Assembly: GCA_040752115.1 (NCBI GenBank)
Contig: JBFMFB010000003.1
Coordinates: forward strand, 1 to 64,000
From: JBFMFB01 sp040752115
Lineage (GTDB): Bacteria; Pseudomonadota; Gammaproteobacteria; Burkholderiales; Sulfuricellaceae
DNA length: 64,000 nt
Direction: 5' to 3'
Both the position numbers and the translations under genes were made by a program. The notes below the pieces were generated by a model. The model was not told the DNA's origin, searched no databases, and was given only the letters and a program-made list of their open reading frames with translations. Shown in pieces: positions 54,054-62,991 of this stretch (positions are counted from its first letter, which is position 1; each line of letters opens with the position of its first letter).

Positions 54054-54572
54054 TTACATCCGTTCGTCGCGCAGCACGCCGCCATCGAGCGTCACCATGT
54101 TCACGGTGATCTCGTTGAAGCGCAGCACCTTGCCGCCATTTTTCCTGGCAAAAGCCTCCGCGTCTTCCTGCCGTGCAAAAGTTGCCAGCGTCGGCCCCAT
54201 GCTTCCCAGCACCTTGCTTCCCTGCACATAAAAAGCCGTCTTGGCGTCGATCCAGTTGCCGCGCGGCGCTTGCCAATCGGCCTTGCCCATGTCCTGGGTG
54301 AAGATGCCCCTGACCCGCTTCTGCTGCTCCGGCCGCAGATAGATGGACATCATTTCCATGGTGTCGCAGAAAAAATCCACCTCGCCCTTGTCGTACACGA
54401 TCTGCCCCTTGGGCCCGGGGTAATCCAACAGCAGCATGCCGTCCAGCGCACAGGCCGTTTCACGGGTGGGTTCGATCGCCTGCGCCGGCGCCTCCTCCTT
54501 GGCGCACGCCGTCAGAACTATCAGCAGAAAAGCTGCCGCCGGCAGCCTGAAAAAACCGATATCCAGCCTCAT
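54054..54572 (-). CDS. nosL: NosL copper chaperone lipoprotein
   Basis: 172-residue outer-membrane-type lipoprotein: signal peptide with lipobox LTAC near residue 23, then the canonical NosL body CALDGMLLLDYPGPKGQIVY, FFCDTMEMMSIYLRPEQQ, FTQDMGKADWQAPRGNWIDAKTAFYV and GSMGPTLATFARQEDAEAFA. It supplies Cu(I) to apo-NosZ. The start codon overlaps the nosY stop (TAATG). Confidence 0.92.
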   Translation of the reverse strand: MRLDIGFFRLPAAAFLLIVLTACAKEEAPAQAIEPTRETACALDGMLLLDYPGPKGQIVYDKGEVDFFCDTMEMMSIYLRPEQQKRVRGIFTQDMGKADWQAPRGNWIDAKTAFYVQGSKVLGSMGPTLATFARQEDAEAFARKNGGKVLRFNEITVNMVTLDGGVLRDERM

Positions 54573-55399
54573 TATTTGAATCTCCATGCCGCAAAACCAA
54601 GCGGCGCAACAATCCAGAACACCATAATGCTCCCCAGCAGCCAGGGATTGGAGAGGCTCTCCGGGAATACGGTCGCCAGGCCGTACAAAGTTTTGACCTC
54701 TTCCATGCTGAAGATGTTGAGTATCCTGAAAATGTCGGCGGGATTGAGCAGCAGCAGGTAGGGGTAAACATCCCCGCCCATCTTGCCTCCGGTCGCCACC
54801 AGCGCGCCGAGCAGCAGCAGGTCGAACACCAGCACGTAAAAGAACCACAGACCGATGGCGGCACCGCTGGCCCGCGTGCGGTCGGACGCGATGACCGACA
54901 CCATCACCGCCATGCTCAGGAACGTCATGCCCATGAGTACGGCAGAGAACACGAAGCCTGTGTAATGGAGCAGCGCGTCCAGGTTGATGTAATAGGCAAG
55001 CATGATGCCGGCAGCGCCGAATCCGGCCAGGGTGGAGAAGGCGAGCGCGGCGGACAGGCCGAAAAATTTTCCCATCAGGAGCTCGAATCTCGTGATCGGC
55101 ATGGACAGCAATAGATCCAGCGATCCGCGCTCCCGTTCCCCGACGATCGCATCGTAGCCCAGAATCAGCGCGATCAGCGGAACGAGATAAATGACCAGGC
55201 TGACCAGGCTGGCGATGGTCACCTCGATTCCGCGGAAACCGACCGCGCCCTGCTGGGCCGCGCCGAAGTAAGAAATCAACAGGGCAAATACCGCGAATAC
55301 GACCGCAATGGCAACCACCCACCGGTTGCGGATGCGATCCCAGAACTCCTTGGCGGCGATCACGCGAATCTGTTTTGCTTCAATGCCTGCAATCATCAC
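54572..55399 (-). CDS. nosY: NosY, ABC permease of the nos maturation system
   Basis: 275-residue membrane protein with six helices, permease partner of NosF, needed to build the CuZ sulfide site of NosZ. It shows the ABC-2 type pattern (IGLWFFYVLVFDLLLLGALVATGG) and the family segment ERERGSLDLLLSMPITRFELLMGKF. It overlaps nosF by four bases and nosL by a shared TAATG. Confidence 0.93.
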   Translation of the reverse strand: MMIAGIEAKQIRVIAAKEFWDRIRNRWVVAIAVVFAVFALLISYFGAAQQGAVGFRGIEVTIASLVSLVIYLVPLIALILGYDAIVGERERGSLDLLLSMPITRFELLMGKFFGLSAALAFSTLAGFGAAGIMLAYYINLDALLHYTGFVFSAVLMGMTFLSMAVMVSVIASDRTRASGAAIGLWFFYVLVFDLLLLGALVATGGKMGGDVYPYLLLLNPADIFRILNIFSMEEVKTLYGLATVFPESLSNPWLLGSIMVFWIVAPLGFAAWRFK

Positions 55400-56349
55400 G
55401 CTTCAGCCTTGTCAGTTGCGCACATCAGATCGCTCTCTTTGGCGTATCCCAACAGGAACACGTCTTCCAACGAGGGCTCCTTGATCTGGATGTCGGCGAT
55501 GTCGGCCATCAACGGCGTCAGCGCCGCCATAAAAGCCATTTTGCGCTCCCGCCCCAGATCGAACCTGATTTGATCTTTGTCCACCGTCGTCTCCGAAACG
55601 CCGCAGCGAGCCATGCCCTCCTGCACTGACTGAAGGGCGCCGTGCCTGGCGCGAACGACGAAATGCAGCGGCAGGTCCACCATTTCGCGCAGCGATTGCA
55701 CCGTGCCCATGGCCTGGATATTGCCCGATTTGATCATTGCAATTCTGTCCACCCGTTCCTGAATCTCGGCGAGGATATGCGAGGTCAGGATCATCGTCAC
55801 GCCTTGCGCCCGCATTTCCTGGAGAATGCAGTAAAACTCGCGGATGCCTTCAGGGTCGAGGCCGGTAGTCGGCTCGTCCAGAAACATGATGGCGGGGCTC
55901 CCCAGCAGCGCTTGGGCGAATCCGAGCCGTTGCCGCATGCCTTTGGAATAGCCGCGCACCCGGCGGTTCGCGGCATGGGTAAGGCCGACCTTATCCAGCA
56001 CAGTCTTGCATTCGCTCCTGTCCACCCCCTTCAGATCAGCGAAAAACCAGAGCGTTTCCATGCCGGTCAGGTTGTCGTAGAAAACCACGTTTTCCGGCAG
56101 ATAGCCGACGCCTCGGCGCACCTGGCGAAACGCCTCGCCCCGCACCGGCTTCCCGCTGATGTGGATCTCCCCCGAGGTGAGCGGCATGAGCCCCAGCATC
56201 AGCTTGAACAGCGTGCTCTTGCCTGCGCCGTTGTGGCCGATCAATCCGAAAATTTCGCCTTCCTCGACCGTCAGGCTGACGCCGTCCACGGCACGAATTT
56301 CGCCGAAAAATTTGCTGACGTTCCGGACTTCAATCACGCTGTGTGCCAA
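55396..56349 (-). CDS. nosF: NosF, ABC ATPase of the nos maturation system
   Basis: 317-residue ATPase: Walker A GHNGAGKSTL near residue 38, signature region YSKGMRQRLGFAQALLG near residue 138, Walker B IMFLDEPTTGLDPEG, then an extended C-terminal domain as in NosF. It powers NosY and NosD. It overlaps nosD by 20 bases and nosY by four. Confidence 0.94.
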   Translation of the reverse strand: MAHSVIEVRNVSKFFGEIRAVDGVSLTVEEGEIFGLIGHNGAGKSTLFKLMLGLMPLTSGEIHISGKPVRGEAFRQVRRGVGYLPENVVFYDNLTGMETLWFFADLKGVDRSECKTVLDKVGLTHAANRRVRGYSKGMRQRLGFAQALLGSPAIMFLDEPTTGLDPEGIREFYCILQEMRAQGVTMILTSHILAEIQERVDRIAMIKSGNIQAMGTVQSLREMVDLPLHFVVRARHGALQSVQEGMARCGVSETTVDKDQIRFDLGRERKMAFMAALTPLMADIADIQIKEPSLEDVFLLGYAKESDLMCATDKAEA

Positions 56350-57589
56350 TCCACTTGCTCCAATCGCTGTGAAACGGTTGCATTCTGGGGTGGGGATCCA
56401 CCACGCTGGTCGCGCGCAGCAGCGGAAACTGCCGGGCCACCATGCGCAGCGTCTGCACTGCGGGGCTGTTGAGCAACAGCTTCATGAAAGGATGCCGCCA
56501 GATCAAACGATCCACCACGTCGCTCGCCTCGTAGGGAAAGTCGCCGATGCCGTCACCGTCGCGATCCCAGCCCTGGTAGTTGCTCCAATGGTTGCCGATC
56601 TTCACGCCCCAGTATTCGTCCTTGGTCGCCACGAACTTGATCTGATCGCGATTCTGGATAAAATCGTTGCCTTCCACCACATTGCGCACCGACCCGGCCC
56701 AGAGGTGCACGCCGACGCGGTTGCCGATGACCAGATTGTTCTTGAGGGTGTTGTACTCCGCATCGTAGATGAAGAAACCGCGCCCGTTCCCCGCCACCAC
56801 ATTGCCATCGATCACCGAATCCTGGATGGTGCGCAGCATGATGCCGTGATCGGAATTGCCCCACGCCTTGTTGTTCCGCACCATCTGGTTTTTCACTTCC
56901 ATCAGCGCGAGCCCGCCCCGATTCAGATAGGACTCGTTGCCCTCCCATATGTTGTAGTAGGAGTTCATGTAATGCGTACCGTAACGCAGATGGTGGATTT
57001 TGTTGTTGCGAAACAGGGCCTGGTGCGACACGTCGACATAAATGCCGTCGCGCGCGAAACTGATGTTGTTGCCGATGATCTGCGCGCCGGTCGTGTTGTA
57101 CAGCTGAATCCCGTTGCCGCGCTGGGCGGAGGAGAAATCGCGTTTGCCGGTAATGATGTTGTTGATCACCTGGATGTCGTTCGACTTCACCAGCCACAAA
57201 CCGAACAGGTTATAGATGAGGTCGTTATTGCGAATGATCGCGCGATCAGAGCCCGGCTCCAGGTAAATCCCGGCATTTTCCGCCCCCAGATCCGGCCCGC
57301 TGTCGCGGATGATAAGCCCTTCGATGACCACATCCGGCGCCTTGACACGAATCACGTCGCCGCTATTCGCGCCGCTGAGGGTGGGGCGGTTGATGCCTTT
57401 CAACGTCAGCGGTTTATCGATGACGATGTGATCCGTGTAATCGCCGCGCTCGACCTTGACCGTGTCGCCTTTTTTAGCCGCGCGAACGGCAGCAGAGATG
57501 GATTCCCCCGGCCGCACCGTCCATTCGGCCGCATATGATGAATTCACTGCGGCAGCCAGCACGAACAGAAACAACGGCACTCGCTTCAA
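56330..57589 (-). CDS. nosD: NosD periplasmic maturation protein
   Basis: 419 residues with a signal peptide (KRVPLFLFVLAAAVNSSYA) and a right-handed parallel beta-helix of about ten CASH-type turns (DIQVINNIITGKRD, GAQIIGNNISFARDGIYVD, GNESYLNRGGLALMEV and others). It works with NosFY in assembling the CuZ [4Cu:2S] site. Starts 90 bases after nosR, across a hairpin. Confidence 0.94.
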   Translation of the reverse strand: MKRVPLFLFVLAAAVNSSYAAEWTVRPGESISAAVRAAKKGDTVKVERGDYTDHIVIDKPLTLKGINRPTLSGANSGDVIRVKAPDVVIEGLIIRDSGPDLGAENAGIYLEPGSDRAIIRNNDLIYNLFGLWLVKSNDIQVINNIITGKRDFSSAQRGNGIQLYNTTGAQIIGNNISFARDGIYVDVSHQALFRNNKIHHLRYGTHYMNSYYNIWEGNESYLNRGGLALMEVKNQMVRNNKAWGNSDHGIMLRTIQDSVIDGNVVAGNGRGFFIYDAEYNTLKNNLVIGNRVGVHLWAGSVRNVVEGNDFIQNRDQIKFVATKDEYWGVKIGNHWSNYQGWDRDGDGIGDFPYEASDVVDRLIWRHPFMKLLLNSPAVQTLRMVARQFPLLRATSVVDPHPRMQPFHSDWSKWIGTQRD

Positions 57590-57613
57590 CGATCGCTCCT
57601 GCTGTTATGATAA

Positions 57614-57649
57614 TCGGGCAGACACCGGCAATCCGGCTCGTCTGCCCGA
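57614..57649 (-). promoter_or_regulatory. Stem-loop between nosR and nosD
   Basis: Perfect 10-bp arms TCGGGCAGAC / GTCTGCCCGA enclose a smaller CCGG-CAAT-CCGG stem. No T-tract follows, so it is more likely an mRNA processing or stabilising structure than a terminator. Confidence 0.55.
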
Positions 57650-57679
57650 CATGATTTCTCCTGCCCCGTGTGTTTTCGC

Positions 57680-59827
57680 TTACTTGATTTCCTTCAGCGG
57701 AATAAAGTAACCGTTTCCGTCAATGGGCGTAAGCGGGAGCCCGGCTCTCTGCCGGCTTCTCCGCTCCGTGGACAGCGGCGGGCAGGCGTGATCGTCATAA
57801 TACAGTATCATGCAGTCGAGGCACAGGAGGCATTCGCGCTGGTCGATCTTGCCCTTGTTGTCGATGGCAAGCGATCCGCAGCCATGCGCGCAGGCATGGC
57901 AGGGATTTCCGCATTCTGCCTTCCGTTTCAACCCAAAAAACCGGAATGTGGAAGGAATGGCGAGGCCGGCCCCGAGCGGGCACAGATACTTGCAGAACGG
58001 GCGCTCCATCAGGAGCGAAAGCCCGAACACCACAAACCAGAACAGCGCAAACGGCCAGGACCGGTTCAGCACGCCAACCAGGAAGGTGGTTTTGAACGGC
58101 TCCACTTCGGCCATTTTTTCCGCGAGCCCCATCGAATAGAAGGAAACCACCACCAGCGTCGCAAAAACGGCATATTTGACCCATTTGAGCTTGTCGTGAA
58201 GCGGTTTCGGCAATCTGAACTGAAAGCGCTTCAGACCCAATTTCCCGGCAATCTTGTAAGCGAGTTCGGTCATGGAGCCATAAGGACACAGCCAACCGCA
58301 GAACAGGCCACGGCCCCAGACAAACAGGGTGATGATGATGAACCACCAGAAAATGAAGATGAAAGGATCGGACAGGAACAGCTCCCACTTCCACTGCGTC
58401 AGCGAATGGAACCAGGTCATCACGTGCGTGATGCTGGGCTGCGCCATGGCATAAAAGCCGACAAACCCGACGGAAATCGCCCAGATCAGATACTTGGGAA
58501 TGTTCACCCAGCGCTTGTCCTTATGATTGGCGCGGCGCACGAATTGATAGCGCAACGCGGCGTAGGATGCGGCCGCCGAAATCAGCAACAGTACGAAAGC
58601 GACGATCTCCCATTTCTTGTCCTTCCACACGCGCAACCAGATCGGATCGGGACGTTCGTATTTCGGCCTCCCCCCTTCCAGATATCGCGCCGGCAACCAG
58701 TATTCCTGCTCGAAGTTGGCAAAAGTCTTGGCGCCGGTTTCCCTGTCGATCTTGTTGCCCAGGAAGGCGAGACTCCAGGGGTAGGCTGCGCTGAAATTGG
58801 CGCTGCGCAAGATGAAAAGCCCGGATTCCTTGTATTGCGGCGCGCCGGCAGCGAGCAGCGCGTACAGATTCCGGTAGTCGGTGTCGCGGAAGGTAAACGA
58901 ATCCGCCAATTGCTTGATCTGGATCCGGTCGTAAATCCCCCCGCGCACGAAGCCCGAACCTTTGAACGACGCCGCGCCATTGGCGATGATGAAAATGACA
59001 TGTTCGTTCGGTTTGAGATCGGCCATCAGGCGCTGGTAGGCATCGTCGCCGAGGATGCTGCGGCCGATGCTGGGGGCGTTGAGGTAGCCGAAGTACATGT
59101 CGATATACGGCTGCCCCGTGTCCGGCAACCCGACTTCCCTCGGCTGAACGGTAAGCCGCTGGACGCCGCCCTCTTTAACCAGCGCGTCCCAGTCAAGGGT
59201 TTCGGAGATGTTCGCGAATTTCGCCTGGGGCTTGGGGGTGGACTTGATGATGCCCACCTGCTTGCCAATCTCGGAAGCACAACGAGAAACGACCTGGTTT
59301 TCGGCGATGACGGTCACGGTCGCGCCGCTAATGGCGTCAAGCGGCACATACTGATCCGCGCTGCTGACCTTTCCAAGCTCGAACCGGCTGCCGGCGAATT
59401 TCCCGACATACTGCTTGATGTAATCCATCAGCTTGCTTTCCGGGATCCCGACCAGCAAGATCGGCTCGCTGTGCTTGAGAATCCGCACACCGGTGATGAT
59501 GCCTTTGGCATCCATCCCGATCAGGGTCACCATAGGCTTGCCGGAGTATGCGGGAATATCCACGATATCGGTGGAAAGGAAAACGTAGCCCAGCAGTTTC
59601 CTCTGCCCTCCCTCGGTCTTGTAACCCTCCACATACGGCGGCTGCCCTTTGCGCGGCGAAAAACTGTCCGCACCTGGCAACACATCCTTGCAGGCGACGT
59701 AGGCGCACATGTTGGCATCTGTATAGAGCTTTTCGGGCAACTGCGCTTCGTAGGAAGTGGCGTAGCTGTTCGCGCCCGGCAAAAAAGCCAGCAATACGAG
59801 AATCAGGCGAAAGGCAAGTGTCATCAT
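57680..59827 (-). CDS. nosR: NosR membrane flavo-iron-sulfur protein
   Basis: 715 residues: signal peptide (MMTLAFRLILVLLAFLPGANSYA), a periplasmic FMN-binding domain with the flavinylation-type SGATVTV near residue 163, six membrane helices from about residue 405, a CLCPYGSMTE cluster ligand set and a C-terminal polyferredoxin part (CHACAHGCGSLAID and CLLCLDCMILYY). It passes electrons to NosZ and supports nos expression. The start at 59827 is chosen over 59842 because AGG lies six bases before it and the predicted mRNA start is near 59848. Confidence 0.92.
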   Translation of the reverse strand: MMTLAFRLILVLLAFLPGANSYATSYEAQLPEKLYTDANMCAYVACKDVLPGADSFSPRKGQPPYVEGYKTEGGQRKLLGYVFLSTDIVDIPAYSGKPMVTLIGMDAKGIITGVRILKHSEPILLVGIPESKLMDYIKQYVGKFAGSRFELGKVSSADQYVPLDAISGATVTVIAENQVVSRCASEIGKQVGIIKSTPKPQAKFANISETLDWDALVKEGGVQRLTVQPREVGLPDTGQPYIDMYFGYLNAPSIGRSILGDDAYQRLMADLKPNEHVIFIIANGAASFKGSGFVRGGIYDRIQIKQLADSFTFRDTDYRNLYALLAAGAPQYKESGLFILRSANFSAAYPWSLAFLGNKIDRETGAKTFANFEQEYWLPARYLEGGRPKYERPDPIWLRVWKDKKWEIVAFVLLLISAAASYAALRYQFVRRANHKDKRWVNIPKYLIWAISVGFVGFYAMAQPSITHVMTWFHSLTQWKWELFLSDPFIFIFWWFIIITLFVWGRGLFCGWLCPYGSMTELAYKIAGKLGLKRFQFRLPKPLHDKLKWVKYAVFATLVVVSFYSMGLAEKMAEVEPFKTTFLVGVLNRSWPFALFWFVVFGLSLLMERPFCKYLCPLGAGLAIPSTFRFFGLKRKAECGNPCHACAHGCGSLAIDNKGKIDQRECLLCLDCMILYYDDHACPPLSTERRSRQRAGLPLTPIDGNGYFIPLKEIK

Positions 59828-59855
59828 CGTTGACCTGTGCATGACAAAAAAAGAA

Positions 59856-59897
59856 ATTTAAGCGTATTAGAATGCACTAATCATTGATCTGCGTCAA
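59856..59897 (-). promoter_or_regulatory. FNR/DNR box and -10 box of nosR
   Basis: TTGATCTGCGTCAA at 59884-59897 (minus strand TTGACGCAGATCAA) fits the FNR/DNR/NNR pattern TTGA-N6-TCAA. On the minus strand a TTAAAT -10 box lies at 59861-59856, exactly the spacing of a class II site centred at -41.5 for a start near 59848. Confidence 0.75.
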
Positions 59898-59991
59898 TAA
59901 ACAATAACCTTTCGGAAATCCGCAACGGTAATGAGCATGGTAGGCGAGATGTATTTTTAGGTGAGGAAACCCACCCAAGAAAAGGACAAAC

Positions 59992-60017
59992 AAAAAACGG
60001 GAGGGCGAACCCTCCCG
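59992..60017 (-). terminator. Intrinsic terminator of nosZ
   Basis: On the minus strand CGGGAGGG-TTCG-CCCTCCCG is followed by six T. The UUCG tetraloop stem lies 24 bases after the nosZ stop and separates nosZ from nosR transcription. Confidence 0.92.
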
Positions 60018-60040
60018 CAAATCCCGCTCGCAACTAATGC

Positions 60041-62008
60041 TTACTTCTTGACGAACATCCGGCTGCGCATTTCCAAATGCAGCGCATGGCAGAAGTGGGT
60101 GCAATAGATCCAGAACATACCCGGTTTGTCGGCCTTGAAGGTAACGGACTTCGTTTCCTGCGGATTGACGATGAAGTTGACGTTATAGTTCTCGATGCCG
60201 AAGCCGTGCGCCAGATCTTCCACCTTGTCGTGGTTGGTCAGGGTGATGGTCACTTCGTCACCGAGCTTCACTTCGAAATCGCGCATGCTGTACGCGGGAG
60301 CAACGGAGGTGAGGTAAACGAAAACCTTGTTGCCCTTGCGCTCGATGCGGCTGTCCTTCGGATCCTTGACCGCATTGGGGTACTCATCCATGGTGGCGAC
60401 CTGACGGGTCTTGATCCGGTCGCGGCGCACGATGATGGCGTCATGCGGTTCCGGCCACGCGGTGTGGTCGTGCAGGAGCTTCATCTTGTCGCCGCTGATG
60501 TCGATCAACTGCTCGGTCTCGACGTGCAGCGGGCCAACCGGCAGGAAACGGTCCTTGGAGAACTTGTTGCCGGAGTTGAAGTATTTGCCGTCGGCTTCCT
60601 TGGTTTCGCCCATGGAGGTATAGCCATGGCCGGGCTGGTAGTGAACGTCGAGGCGGTCCAGCACCACCTTGGCGTTCTTATCGCCCTTGAATTGGGCGAT
60701 CGCCGCCGCCACGTTCCATTTGACGATCTGGCTGTCGAGGAACAGGGTGGTGTAGGCATTGCCCTTGTTGTCGAAGCCGGTGTGCAACGGCCCCAGACCG
60801 ATTTCCGGCTCGCCCACCACGGCATCGCGCGGCTCTTTCAGGCCGCCGTCGAACCACTTGTTCACCAGATCGAGTTCGATCACGGTGGCGGTCGGGGACA
60901 GCTTGCCGGAGCAAACGAAATACTTGCCGTCCGGGCTGGCGTTGATGCCGTGCGGGTTCTTCGGAACCGGCACGTAGCAGGTCAACGCGGTCTTGGGATC
61001 CTTGTTGGCTTCCTTGGTGCCATCCACTACCGGAACCTTGTTGTTGCCGATGGTGAACGACTTGCCGGCCTTGATCGCCGCCTCGATGCGCGCCACGTTG
61101 AAAAATACAGCCGAATCGCGCTCGGCGGTCATCATGTCTTCGTACTTGACGCCCATTTCGGTGTTGTACTGGTTGGTCGCGACCAGTTTGCCGTCGTAGG
61201 AAGTCGCCACCAGATCGCAGTTGCCGTCGATCTTGACCTGCCACCGCACGGCCATGGTTTCGGCATCGACGCAGGTAAACAGGGACGCGTACTTCTTGCC
61301 GTCAGTCAAATCGCGCCCGTCATTAGGCAGCGGCTGGGAAAACTCGGAGCCGCAGAACACGCGAGTGGTGTGATTGATCTTCTCGTCAACCGGGTCGCGC
61401 TTGTCGGGGAAAATCCCGTGGAAACCCTGGACATTCGGAATGTCGGTGATCTTGTCCACTTCCATCAGATCGCCGCGGACCCGGGCCAGGCGGTTGTTCA
61501 GTTTGTCGTTCACCCAGAAATACTTGCCGTCGTAGGTGCCGTCGGTATAGGAGCCGTGCACGTGGTGGGTATCACCCGTAGTGTACTTGAGGCTGCCGTC
61601 CGCCTTGGTGCCAAGAATCTTCTTCGATTCGTTGGTGATTCCCCAGCCGGTCATGGGGTCGATGTTGAAGGTAGCAATCCGCTTGAGGGTGCGGCCGGAG
61701 GGCACGCCATAAATACGGACTTCGCCGGAATGGCCGCCGCTGGACATCATGTAATAATCATCCAGCTCGCCCGGCTTGACATCATGCTTGACCCCTCCCG
61801 GCGCTGCAGAAGCTGCCTTTTCCGCAGTCTTCTCTGGAGCTTTGGCGCCGCCAGCGGGAGCCGGTGCTTCCTCTTTTTTGCAGGATGCCAGCCCAACCGA
61901 CAAGCCGGCACCCGCCAAGCCGGCGATGGCGGCGGTGTTCAGAAACTTGCGGCGACTCAGATCCTGCGGCGCTTCCACGGCGTCAATTTTTTGCTTCTCA
62001 GTGCCCAT
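60041..62008 (-). CDS. nosZ: Nitrous-oxide reductase NosZ
   Basis: 655-residue periplasmic enzyme reducing N2O to N2 at a CuZ centre fed by a CuA centre. The seven-bladed propeller shows CuZ ligands in GDTHHVHGSYTDG and AWPEPHDAI. The CuA domain has YCTHFCHALHLEM near the C-terminus with both cysteines, histidine and methionine. The N-terminus has a Tat motif SRRKFL at residues 18-23 and a lipobox-like LASC at 40-43. A nosR gene and Tat signal fit clade I-type NosZ, though the CTHFCHALHLEM box is not the commonest version. GGAG lies ahead of the ATG at 62008. Confidence 0.95.
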   Translation of the reverse strand: MGTEKQKIDAVEAPQDLSRRKFLNTAAIAGLAGAGLSVGLASCKKEEAPAPAGGAKAPEKTAEKAASAAPGGVKHDVKPGELDDYYMMSSGGHSGEVRIYGVPSGRTLKRIATFNIDPMTGWGITNESKKILGTKADGSLKYTTGDTHHVHGSYTDGTYDGKYFWVNDKLNNRLARVRGDLMEVDKITDIPNVQGFHGIFPDKRDPVDEKINHTTRVFCGSEFSQPLPNDGRDLTDGKKYASLFTCVDAETMAVRWQVKIDGNCDLVATSYDGKLVATNQYNTEMGVKYEDMMTAERDSAVFFNVARIEAAIKAGKSFTIGNNKVPVVDGTKEANKDPKTALTCYVPVPKNPHGINASPDGKYFVCSGKLSPTATVIELDLVNKWFDGGLKEPRDAVVGEPEIGLGPLHTGFDNKGNAYTTLFLDSQIVKWNVAAAIAQFKGDKNAKVVLDRLDVHYQPGHGYTSMGETKEADGKYFNSGNKFSKDRFLPVGPLHVETEQLIDISGDKMKLLHDHTAWPEPHDAIIVRRDRIKTRQVATMDEYPNAVKDPKDSRIERKGNKVFVYLTSVAPAYSMRDFEVKLGDEVTITLTNHDKVEDLAHGFGIENYNVNFIVNPQETKSVTFKADKPGMFWIYCTHFCHALHLEMRSRMFVKK

Positions 62009-62144
62009 TTTTTTCTCCTTGAACAAACAAAAATTAACCTTCAAGAACCAAACTTGCCGCCGCGCAACTCCTCGAACCACGGCATTTTCGACATTCACAC
62101 CCTTAATTCTTCGATGCGACGCTGCTGCCATGGTAAGTGATTAG

Positions 62145-62169
62145 TTGAGCTGCGTCAATATGACGCAGC
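62145..62169 (-). promoter_or_regulatory. FNR/DNR-type box and palindrome upstream of nosZ
   Basis: TTGAGCTGCGTCAA at 62145-62158 differs from the nosR box at one base (minus strand TTGACGCAGCTCAA). It overlaps a perfect 21-bp palindrome at 62149-62169 with arms GCTGCGTCA / TGACGCAGC. It lies about 140 bases upstream of the nosZ ATG. No good -10 box is found at the class II distance, so the activation geometry is unclear. Confidence 0.62.
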
Positions 62170-62261
62170 CCGCAAATTTCAAAAATCTGCTGCGCAAACC
62201 GATTCGGTTCAACGCCTTGTCGACCATCGCCCATTGTTGGCGCCCAACCCGTTGAGATGAC

Positions 62262-62966
62262 TCAGTTTACGGCCCGCCCCCTCCACAGGCACGCGCCGCG
62301 GCTGGCTTTATCGATTTCTTCCAGTACCTCCTGATGCGCCGCCAATTCATCTTCCGCCGCTTCCAGCACAAATATCGGCGGACGCGATCTATCCTCGGTA
62401 TCTTCGGCTTCCCCTGGCTTGGCTTCCTCTGCTTCCATGATCAGGCTTTCCTGGCCCCGTGTCATGGCGAGATATATCTCCGCCAGCAACTCCGCATCGA
62501 GCAAGGCCCCGTGGAGAGTGCGCCCGGAATTATCGATCTGGTATCGCTTGCACAAGGCATCCAGATTGTTGCGCTGCCCCGGGTGCAGTTCCTTCGCCAT
62601 TTTCAGGGTATCCGTAATGGCCAGGCAATGCTGCACGATCGGCTTCATCTGGAGCATGCCCAACTCGCTGTTGAGAAAGCCGACATCAAACGGCGCGTTG
62701 TGGATGATCAGCTCGGCGCCGCGAACGTAATCCAGCAAATCGGCGACAATTTCCCGAAAGCGGGGCTTGTCCTGCAAGAAGTCAAGAGTAATGCCGTGAA
62801 CCTGCTGGGCGCCCGGATCAATCTCGCGCTCCGGATTGAGATAGTGATGGAAATAGTTCCCGGTCGGTCGACGGTTGATGATTTCGACCGCCCCGATTTC
62901 GATCACCCGGTGCCCGAGATTCGGATCAAGGCCCGTTGTTTCCGTATCCAGCACGATTTGTCGCAT
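62262..62966 (-). CDS. dnaQ: DNA polymerase III epsilon subunit
   Basis: 234-residue proofreading 3'-5' exonuclease: Exo I QIVLDTETTGLDP at the start, Exo II IIHNAPFDVGFLNSEL near residue 95, and Exo III HGALLDAELLAEIYLAMT near residue 158. The ATG at 62966 gives the usual N-terminus. It follows rnhA by 25 bases, the standard rnhA-dnaQ pair. Confidence 0.94.
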   Translation of the reverse strand: MRQIVLDTETTGLDPNLGHRVIEIGAVEIINRRPTGNYFHHYLNPEREIDPGAQQVHGITLDFLQDKPRFREIVADLLDYVRGAELIIHNAPFDVGFLNSELGMLQMKPIVQHCLAITDTLKMAKELHPGQRNNLDALCKRYQIDNSGRTLHGALLDAELLAEIYLAMTRGQESLIMEAEEAKPGEAEDTEDRSRPPIFVLEAAEDELAAHQEVLEEIDKASRGACLWRGRAVN

Positions 62967-62991
62967 TCCGCAATTTTCCTCGGTCAATGTC

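Noticed and set aside
57668..59833. Long open frame (about 720 codons) antisense to nosR
   Set aside because: It mirrors nosR codon structure in GC-rich DNA, lacks recognisable domains, and nosR itself is full length with clear motifs.
60077..62140. Long open frame antisense to nosZ
   Set aside because: No domain or ribosome-binding site; explained by high GC at third codon positions of nosZ.
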